From contig JBBHKE010002635.1 in assembly GCA_037447655.1 (NCBI GenBank), positions 16,821 through 80,820 on the forward strand: a stretch of 64,000 bases of DNA. The letters run 5' to 3'. The DNA comes from Zygnema cylindricum (lineage: Eukaryota > Streptophyta > Zygnematophyceae > Zygnematales > Zygnemataceae). A program made the translations under genes and the position numbers. Numbering within the stretch: the first letter of the stretch is position 1; the number at the start of each line of letters is the position of its first letter. Shown here piece after piece: positions 55,306 to 64,000 of the stretch. The notes below the pieces were generated by a model. The model was not told where the DNA came from. It did no database searches and was given only the letters and a program-made list of their open reading frames with translations.

Positions 55306-58300
55306 TCGAGTACTTTCCACTTTCTTCTTCAATTTCTTCTTTCTTTCTTCTTCGGTTTCTCATTTCTGACAACGGCCAAGCAAGCTCTATTCAAGTACGA
55401 ATTGTACATTGCAGTTTTATCTTTTACTTGGCAGTTTGTTGAGGGAGGCATAGTTGAGGTTTTGGAGTTACCTAAAGGAACATCATTGTATATTTCACTA
55501 GTTGTTGGGCAAAATGTAATGTAATAACCGTTTTGGCTTACGAGTTTGTTTAGTAGATCGAGTCTGGTACCAGTGAGACCTTTTTTTTACAAAGAAATTG
55601 CTGTCGTAGGAAATTCTATTTGACAAGTTCTTTTTTTTTCCACAGGTTTTTTTTTAACCAAGGAGCATCCTGCTGAAGTGAGCGGGTTTTCTTTATTTGT
55701 AAATAGCGCCGCTTTAATATGAAAAAAAAAAATCTCTTCTACATCGTTTTATGTTTTGGGGTTTGGCTTTTTTGTTCAGACAATGAAAAGATGGAAAGAT
55801 GATGGTGAGGATTATGAATGATGACAAGGAATAATAGTGATGGATGAGGGTGAATGATGACAATAATGTCTATACTGACAATGTGCAGTAAAAAGCATTA
55901 ACAACAATCAGCGTGGAAAACTGTTTCCAATCCTTTGTATAACAGAAGAGGTATCTTGGATAGCATTTAGTGTGGTGTTGGTGTGATAGCTGGATAGAAT
56001 CTGGTATGGGAAAACAGGGAAACGGGGAAACAATAGAGGCATTAAAGTAATGTGTTTACTTCTTAAGATGGTATTAAAAAGATGTCTTCCAAAACTGGAT
56101 TAAACGAGAAGCTGTGGTTAGAGAACAGAGTTGGCACGTAAGGTATGATAATATGCTTTATTTTTAAAGGCGAGAATTTGAACTATTTGGACTCTAAGCT
56201 GAAGTTCCCTAAGTTCACCCCGCAAATGCTCGGTGAAGCCCACTGAGGGCTTCAATCAAATTATTTACTGCAGCAGCAGGCCATGCAATAGGAGCCTGTG
56301 GCCATTCTAAATATAAAGACAAAACTGACTAATAAAAGCCCTGAGGAAAGGGAGACCTCCCAGATCCCTCTCCAAATGAATGGCGACTGCTCAAGCAACC
56401 AAGGAACTCGACTGAAGACTGAAATAACGTCATCCATAACAATTTATCGCACATCACTGATATGTCAGGTAAGACTTTCTAAAGAACGTACGATGGTAAA
56501 TCGTCTTGACTGCATGTGAATAAACAAAAAAAAAAGGAAACTGAAAGACCGAATGCGGGTGGGAGCAAACAAAACGAAAACAGGTCGAAAGAAAGAAAGA
56601 AAGAAACTAACACACGAACAAGGAAAGCCGACAAAAGGACAAGGAAAGAGACAACAAGCACAAAACAGCAACAAAATAGCGTAGTCAATACAAACACTAC
56701 CTAACTGGACTTCAACATAGTTAAAACAACAAAAAAAAAACTGAAAACAACCCCAAATTCCCCTGGACTCAGCGAAGCACGCTGAAGGAGTTCCGGAAAA
56801 CATCGACAATCCATAAAAGCATTAGCAGCTCGAAGGAAGATAGAAGCTTTCATTCGTTATGGGGCCACTGATAAACTCTCACAAAAAAAAGAAAAAAAGG
56901 ACAGAGGCAGGAGAGCTACTAGGGCCTCCTCTCGAAAACAGTGTGAGAAAGCTCCCATCCTTCTCTGGTGCCCTGTTGCGGTAAAGGATAGGTGATCTTC
57001 TATATCTCCCTCGAAGTGTATCGTAAAGCTTACATAAGGAGGTTTTTGCGTCAAGGAGGCTTTACGTGCTACTCCATCGCGGCGAATTGGTATTGTTTTG
57101 CTCGATGGGGACCGTCGCGAACATCGGTTTTACCTCGGTCGTAGAAGTTCGCCAAACCTGTCGACATGTTGGAATAGCCGCACATGAAACTTCGTGGAAG
57201 AAGAAGGCCCGCACCATGATGTTATCGATGGCTTTATTCCGATTGCGGTCGAGATGTTTGGCTGTTTGGGAATTGTTTGGCAGACAAAGCAAACTAATCA
57301 ACCCTAAAACAAAAAACCATGAGGACGGATTAAGCCCCCTCCTTTAGATCAACGTCGGCCAAGAGTATGGGGAAATCATCTAAACCAACACTCGAACAAC
57401 CAACAATCTCGACCACCCTAGGAATCAAAACGTCCATGGCATCGAAGCACTCATCATCGTATTTTTTTCTTAAAACCGTCATGCTAGCCCACTCGAACAT
57501 CTAGCCCCTTACTTCATGGCATTAACAAATGTTTGCTGAAACAATGTATGCAAAAATTATAGTGTCATCATCAAGCAAAACACTATCAATGCACTACAAA
57601 GATGTTTTGATGTGAAACCTCACGTCAAAACGTTAACACGTCTGACAAAAACTAGTCCCAACGATGTTGTTAATAAGCCAACCTCTCCCCCGTAGGAGCA
57701 ACAAAGCAAATGGAGACCATCAGGCTAAAGGACATAATTGCACAAGCAAACTGGAGATTTGAGTAAGCCATGGAGCCAACCAAACTTAAACTTGAGAGGC
57801 AATAGTGAACTTAGGAGCCACAAAACAAAGAGAGGGAAATGGGTGTGGCCATTAACTGATCACGGGAATTAGGGCACCACAAGAGGCTTAGATCAATTGG
57901 TGGTGAGAACCTTCTTGTTAATTACTTATTGGACACAAGTAGTAGGGCGAGTAGTTTGTCCAACGTCAGGGGAAGAAAAGAAAAGGTCCCCTCTAAAAGT
58001 GATAGGTATAAAGGGAAAATATTGTCTGAAACAATAAAGGTGACGGGGAGCAAGAATGGGAGTAGCCCTGCTATAAAGTTGAACGACCATTGATGAAACA
58101 AAAAGGCACCAACCCTCGACAAAGATATAACCTCTACACACACAAAAAAAAATTAAACTCAGCCGACAAATGCAAAACGATACTTTAGCACTTGTCACAA
58201 GGACAGTTTTGTAATTAAAGGCTCGCAACCAATGAAATGTGGATGATATCCCTTAGGCGAAAATCAAAGGCGACAAAAGATGCTAACTAAGGTAGTCGTG

Positions 58301-59700
58301 GGAGGGGATATGTGGATGCATTATGGAATACAGTGTATGTCACGCCTCGTCAAAAGAGCAAATGCTACACGAGGGTCACAAAGCCTGAGGAGGTCTTCCA
58401 CATGGAAAAAATTATTATAAACAACATAAATAAGAAGTTAGGTCGTCACCCGGGCCCCATTAGACAACGTTACACGGAAGCCTTATGCGGAGTGAGAGGT
58501 TATAAATCACGAGGGGGAGTGTAGGTGGAGGAACAATATTATCCCAAATACTAAAACCAAGGGCGTATACGAAACAGAAACTAGGCACGAGGTACGAGAA
58601 GGCAATGTCTTCAGATAGAGCGAGAGGTGGAGACCACTTTATCAAGAAGTATTCGACCCAAGTAACTTGATATAAAATAAGGCTTCTCCTTTCAAACTTA
58701 GGGAGATAATAACTTACATTCATAATCGTATCGATAGAAAAGGCGGTCAGCTAACGAGATATGAAAGATGTTACGGACAAGAAAAAAAATATCGCGAACC
58801 AAAAAGCGTGAGACAAGAGACGAGTCAATGAGACACCAACACCCTAACTGCATTATGGCACAATCTGTACCACCTGGATGAAGCCCAACCTATCCGGTGA
58901 AATGGAAATTTCTCTAAATTGGAGCCGAGTTGTTGGGCCCAATGATTGGCCAAACCCCCTTCACATGAGAAAATGTTACAAATGGGGATGTTTAAGGTTG
59001 AAAGAAATGAAAAAAACGAAGGCGTGGGATGAGAGATGCCTGAGGTGAGAAGGTTATGCGAAAAAACACGTCATCAACCCACCTATGGATTAGAGAACTT
59101 TGGGAATTTTTTCGCGCGATGCAAGGACATATTAAAGAATTTGGTTAGGGCACAAATGAGCAGTAGTCTACCGAACCTCCCAACACTCGGATGTCTTTAA
59201 AAGGTGGAGATGTATGAAAAACAAAAAGGGGACTATAAAGAGATTGGGAACTATATGTTGATAAAATAACAAAAATGGTTGGTTCAATTTAAGCGTTAAA
59301 GTTATGCTCACCTCTTTATGGAACAAGTGATCGTCAGAGGGTGTAAATGTCAGTGATAATCCACCTCTTTTTTTAATATAGCCAATGCTCAAAATAACAT
59401 ACGCATTGAGTTATCAAAATACATTGGATAATTAAGAAATATAGGATATTATTTTTCTCATGACGTACTATTTTACATATGAAAAATGCCATAATGGATT
59501 TTTTTTGTTTATGAAAATTATATGTTTGTATTGTAGTTTATGTTGTCAAAAACGAAAAAAACTTCGAACATTTTGTAAAATGAAAAATATATTTTAATAA
59601 GTTGTAAAGCTAAATGATTGGTTTGAAGTTATTAACAAGTCTATATCCTACTTCTTAGGTTTTTAGTTTTACAATTACATAAATATCATAAATTCGATGA
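55306..59700. other. Intergenic, no gene recognised
   Basis: Besides a probable 3' untranslated region of the F-box/kelch gene, nothing is supported. A minus-strand 56-codon frame at 57500-57330 (MFEWASMTVLRKKYDDECFD…) has acidic, protein-like composition but no known domain. Other short frames show no conservation clue. A degenerate non-LTR element between 56.9 and 59.4 kb is possible but not shown. Confidence 0.45.
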
Positions 59701-59764
59701 ACTTTCGCATAGTAATGAAAAGGTGAATTAGCTTTTAAAAGCAGTATCATAAAAAATAGTGTAT

Positions 59765-60116
59765 TGAAATGATAATGACGTTAATATTAATGTTAATAAT
59801 AATTGCATGGGTAGAAATGATAAGCAATAAGGACAACAATGCCGATAATGTTAACAATCTAACATCGATCAAAATAAGAATTAATGATAACAACACGAAT
59901 ATCAATAATAATAACAGTAACAATAACAATTTTGATAAGAACAATGATAGCGACAATGATAACAATAACAGCAACAATAACGTTAACGATAATGAAAATG
60001 AGAAAGTTAATGACATTGATGGTGACGATGATGATAACGATAAGAATAACGGTATAGTGACGACAATAAGAAATAAAATAATAATCGTAATAGTAATTGT
60101 AGCAATAACAATATGA
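59765..60116. repeat. Low-complexity AAT/AAC/GAT region
   Basis: Imperfect trinucleotide array (aataacaataa, gataatgat). The 115-codon Asn/Asp frame on the plus strand and the Leu/Ser/Ile frame opposite are translations of the repeat, not genes. Confidence 0.8.
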
Positions 60117-61086
60117 CGGAAAACACCAATGATGACGTTGACAAGATTTTGACAGATTAATGTCTCAGCGGAGAAGGCGTTACCCTAGATGAATAAAAAG
60201 AGTTGTTTGTCTTCGTCAAAGTGGGAGCGTAATATCTGATCATATACAGAACTTTAACCTCTTAATTGATTAAACCTAAAATGTGAGGTTCCCTAATCGA
60301 TTAAATTGATATACCCAAGTGAACAAGCATTTTTTAACTTTTATAAAGAGTCATCAAGAAAGAATTTATAAATATATTACGATTTTTGCAAAGCTAATAA
60401 ATAATTCATGCATTACCTACTTTTTGTTTTAAGTGAGTAGTACTGAAATGAGAATCTAAATTTGACCATAGCTTAAACTTCATAGGGATAATATAATTTA
60501 TATAGGTAGGTAAAGGGAGCTTTGTTAACGTAAGTCTTTCGACTGGATATAGCCTACAAAAACAAAAATAAAGTTTATAAAAAAATATCTTATTTCATAC
60601 TGCCTGTCACCGACATATCGTCAATGCAAGACTATATCGGTATATATTTGAGAAGCGTGAGGTTCCTCAATATGTTAAATTGAAAACATACTATTGTCGT
60701 TCGATAAGCAACATTACAGGATGTTTCGCTGTTAATGTTAATTAGTGTCATGTATTAGCAATTTTTTTATGATTCTAAATTCGATATTCGATATTCGATA
60801 TTTTGAATATCGAATGATCGGAGGGCCCAATGTATCGCTCTGGGACCAACAAAAGCCACCGCGATATATTCGGTGGGTGTGGGTGTTTGTACAAATCCAG
60901 TACGGAAACTTCCGTACGTAAAGAAGTACGGACTCCCCTTCCATCCTGCGGCGCCCTCTCCGCGGAGGGGAGGGGTGTGGGTGTGTTTTAAAACTTTTGG
61001 ACAGACCGGCGTACGGATATATCGCAATGGTTCTTGACCCGATACTGTAGCTGATCACAATATATCATGATTGCATCGTGATCAGA
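60117..61086. other. Intergenic with short palindromic repeats
   Basis: Four gatattcg/gaatatcg words in 60780-60812 form a small hairpin-prone cluster. No gene is supported. Confidence 0.5.
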
Positions 61087-61602
61087 GGTCGCAAACGGTC
61101 AACCTAAACCGTGACCGTCCGTTAACCGACCGCCCGCGCGAATCTGGAACGGATTCGGTTGCCAAATTTTGGGGGGGGCGAGCGGTTGCGGGCAGTTGAT
61201 TCACCAGAAAAAAAAAAATTGGTTACGGTCGGTTAACCAAAAAACCCAAAAAAATGAAAATTTTGTACTGTCCATACAATTCAACATTATTGTACTTTGT
61301 ACTATTTGGTATCGTGGAAGTACGTGACATCATGATTAGCGTCACAAATCTGACACGGTAGTAACACTATTCATTTCGCAAATCTTAGGGAACTCGACAA
61401 ATCGTAATTATTGGCTTGTTCATACGTCGTACATTATTGCAAAGTGCTAATTATGCATTTTATACCGAATTTCCACAAATATATCATATCATTATAACTT
61501 GTTTTGTTAATAAGTTTATATATTTGAGCTTCATCACTATTTCCTTATAAATAATTTATATTTATACGCTTATTTTTATTTTTTATTGCTATTTGGTTTG
61601 TC

Positions 61603-63116
61603 ATGATGTTGTTTTTTATTTGTCTATCCATAAAAAAAAAATCGTTTCGGTGGAAACCTTCTTTATTAATCATGGTTTGTAATTGTATGATATTTTCTTA
61701 TTCTTTTTTTGTTTTTTCCCCAAGTTTTAAAATATTTTGTCGAGCATCGTTTGATTTTGGTGTTTCGTCCAACAAAAGTGTTGACATTTACCAACTACTC
61801 GTGTCCGTCAATAGCGTAGAAAACTACATTATATCTTTTTGCGAAAGGTATTCGTAGTTTGATCATCCGAAAACTTAGAGAAAATATTGATAACAATATT
61901 TTTTTCGCATTCACAACCGATCTCTGGACTTAGATTTGGTTGTGACTGATAGTGGCTCTAACATGTGTGTGGCTGAAGGTCTACCGAGTATGTTTACTTG
62001 GATACCTTGCGAGGACCATAAAATTGCTACAATTGTGACAACGATCTTGAATAAGAGCGGAACTTCCAAAAATGGCAAATACGATGTGGAAGTTTTTGAT
62101 TTTTTTTATCTAATTGACGCGTGTAAATCATTGGTCACGCTTTTCAAACAGAGTAACTTACAAAATCTTTTGAAAAACTCTTTAAAACAAGAAAACGCAA
62201 CGTGGTGGAATTATTTGCTCCGAATGCGTAAGAGTATTTACGATGCATTCAATGAGATAGGACCAATCGCTCAAGCAAAAAATAAATTGATACTTTTTGC
62301 TTGTATCGATAAGATTCACCTTACCGAACTTATACGATTTTTGGAAAGGTTTCATGCAACGACCTTAAAGTTGGAAAATTTCAAAGAACCAACTGTACAT
62401 TTGGTTTTGTTTAAACTATCGTCTTTCCGTAACCATTGTAAGATAAGAAAAATTATTACAATGACGGTGTAAAAGAATGCCCCGCCGATTCCCCAAACTT
62501 GCAAAAATTGAAACAACTTTTTGTGAAATTTGCACTACCGAAGTGGGGCCTTCATTTGTATCATATTGTCGCGGCTCTCTTAGATCCCCGACAAAAACAA
62601 AAGCTTGAAGTAATTGGGGTATCGAAAACCGAAATTGAAAGCGCAAGGGTCAAACTTCGAGAACTCGCAAAGGACCTTGGTGATGACGTTGATTTCGGTA
62701 GTCCTCAACGTATCACAAAAAAACGAAAAACATCCCAAAGTAAAGACGGTTTCCACAATTTTTTTGGTGAGAGCAATGACAAAAATGAGGTTCTTATTAC
62801 CACCGACAAAAAAACGCTCGTTAACGACGAAGTGAAAGGTTATTTTGAATTCTAATCAACTAACGACGAAAGGTTGAACTTTAACATACTCGAATGGTGG
62901 AAAAAAAGATCAAATGTACGTGTGAAAGATGGAGGATTTCTTATTCTAGCCGGTGTTGCTAAATCTATTCTAGCTATTCCGGCTTCTAGCTCCATGTCCG
63001 AATGAAATTTTTCGGATGTCGGGAACACGATAACAAAGAAGAGGAGCTCACTAGCGACTTCAATTGTTAGTGATATTTTGTGTGCTAGATCCAACCGAGA
63101 TCTTTTAAATACATAG
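61603..63116 (+). pseudogene. hAT transposase, broken and internally deleted
   Basis: DNA transposase with RNase H-like fold and C-terminal dimerisation domain. Readable: NIFFAFTTDLWT (61891-61926), followed by a TAG and, after an apparent deletion of much of the catalytic core, VVTDSGSNMCVAEGL (61939) and PCEDHKIATIVTTILNK. A frameshift near 62460 leads to LYHIVAALLDPRQKQKLEVI (62555) and a C-terminal part (62860-63116) with NILEWWKKRSN, LAGVAKSILAIPASSSMSE then NFSDVGNTITKKRSSL, the hAT dimerisation signature. A TAA at 62853 and a TGA at 63003, where Arg of S-E-R is expected (CGA to TGA), stop the frame. The N-terminal BED finger is not visible. Confidence 0.85.
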
Positions 63117-63697
63117 TTTTCTATTTTGTTTTATTTTATAATTATTGTTATTTTTGTAGTATTAGTTATATTGTTTTTTTTCCTTTGAAATTTTTGTTGT
63201 ATTTCACAGTTTTTCTACTGTTACTTTGTTTTTTTTTTTAAACCGGAATGCTTATTTTTATCAAATTACCAAAGCGTCGTACGTATACCAAATTTAGATT
63301 TATAGATTTTGTGTAGTTTTTAAGTTTGAGGACGAGAATTTGTATAATAGAGTCGAAAATAGAACGAGGTTGTTATTTGCTTATTTCTATGTTTGATACA
63401 ACAAAATAATTTTTGTTTTTTTTTGCCTATCACATTGTGTGTTTTGCTAATTGATTTTCCATGTGAAAAACTAAGATTTTTTTTTTTTAAGCATACATAA
63501 TAATAACTTTACCTTTTTTTGCGTAATTCATAACATAGTATCGTAGTCGAAAGAAAAACCGTCCAAAACATGTAGCGAAAAATTTAGATATGCGAGAGAA
63601 AAAACATTAACATAAGAGTTCAAACATTAATATAAGAGTTACACGCAAAATTATAATGATTAAGACTAAGAGTTACACGCAAATGGAGATGTACCAC

Positions 63698-63866
63698 TAC
63701 ATCGCTCATTGGTATTAGTTTTAATAAGTCGCTACTATTTATGGTCTTTACTATTTAAAGACGTGGATTACAACCTGCCACGTCTCCTTATATTAAATAG
63801 TGTTATTAATCATAATTTTTCATTAACAGTAATAGATGCTTAACGCTAATAACAATGAGCGTTGTA
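63698..63866. mobile_element. Inverted-repeat element, family B (copy in hAT)
   Basis: Left tacatcgctcattggtatta and right end the reverse complement of tacaacgctcattgttatta, 169 bp apart. Same size class and same attag(c)gtt arms as the copy at 32962. It lies between the transposase and the 3' subterminal motifs of the hAT element and so inserted into it. Confidence 0.65.
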
Positions 63867-64000
63867 ATTTTGTACTTTTTCGGCTACGGGCGGGTACGGT
63901 TAGTTGCGAGAAATCAAGTTTCGGTTAACTTTTATTTTCGAAAACGCCGGTCGGTTAACGGTTAACAATTTTGGAGCGTGACATAACCCCGTCGGGCGTC

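Larger units (their letters stand above)
61087..64000 (+). mobile_element. hAT transposon, 3' end at or beyond window edge
   Basis: A hAT-superfamily element whose left border is set tentatively at cagaggtcgcaaacgg (about 61085), a typical hAT-like terminus. Subterminal ggttaacc/ggtcggttaac words cluster at both ends; cgttaaccgaccg at 61120-61132 is inverted exactly at 63948-63960. Subterminal motif clusters bind the transposase in hAT elements. The transposase inside is broken. A family B inverted-repeat element sits in the 3' part. The right terminus with its 8-bp target duplication was not found in the window. Confidence 0.65.

Noticed and set aside
59747-60116. Asn/Asp-rich and Leu/Ser-rich frames on opposite strands
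   Set aside because: Low-complexity AAT/AAC/GAT array open on both strands.

Overview
This is nuclear DNA from a land plant or streptophyte alga. The evidence is a six-exon light-harvesting gene of the photosystem I LHCA5 type, a plant-type F-box/kelch gene with GT-AG introns, plant Ty1/copia and Ty3/gypsy (chromovirus) retrotransposons with initiator-tRNA-Met-type primer sites, and a hAT transposon remnant. The abundance of repeats and the short-exon gene structure fit a non-seed plant or charophyte, but the sequence does not fix the species. Two short runs of N are assembly gaps.

Layout. 1-1.3 kb: non-coding. 1.3-5.3 kb: decayed copia element 1 (5' LTR, primer site, gag, integrase and RT fragments) with no 3' end, followed by purine-rich DNA and a two-copy 164-bp tandem repeat. 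6.2-12.2 kb: copia element 2, complete from LTR to LTR with a perfect 5-bp target duplication but full of stops. 13.1-20.5 kb: a gypsy chromovirus on the minus strand with a 1245-codon open pol frame ending in a chromodomain, and an extra sense-strand frame between pol and the 3' LTR. 20.5-22 kb: a copia element 3 fragment on the minus strand, cut by the gypsy LTR. 22-45 kb: repeat-rich DNA with polypyrimidine (CTCCCT)n tracts, minisatellites, three families of short inverted-repeat elements, an LTR of the copia 1 family, a broken F-box/LRR gene and a possible small two-exon gene. 45.4-48.1 kb: an intact LHCA5-like gene. 50.5-55.3 kb: an F-box/kelch gene whose 5' coding end is present three times in tandem and whose exon 4 has a one-base frameshift. 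55-61 kb: mostly empty. 61.1 kb to the end: a hAT element with a broken transposase.

The two recognisable host genes are on the same strand and are not obviously linked in function: one makes a thylakoid antenna protein that in angiosperms helps link photosystem I to the chloroplast NDH complex, the other would make a substrate adaptor for an SCF ubiquitin ligase. The rest is a record of transposon insertion and decay. The most unusual points are the extra gypsy reading frame; the same glycine-to-arginine change at the protease active site in three unrelated retroelements; an open pol frame between strongly diverged LTRs; and the triplicated start of the F-box gene.
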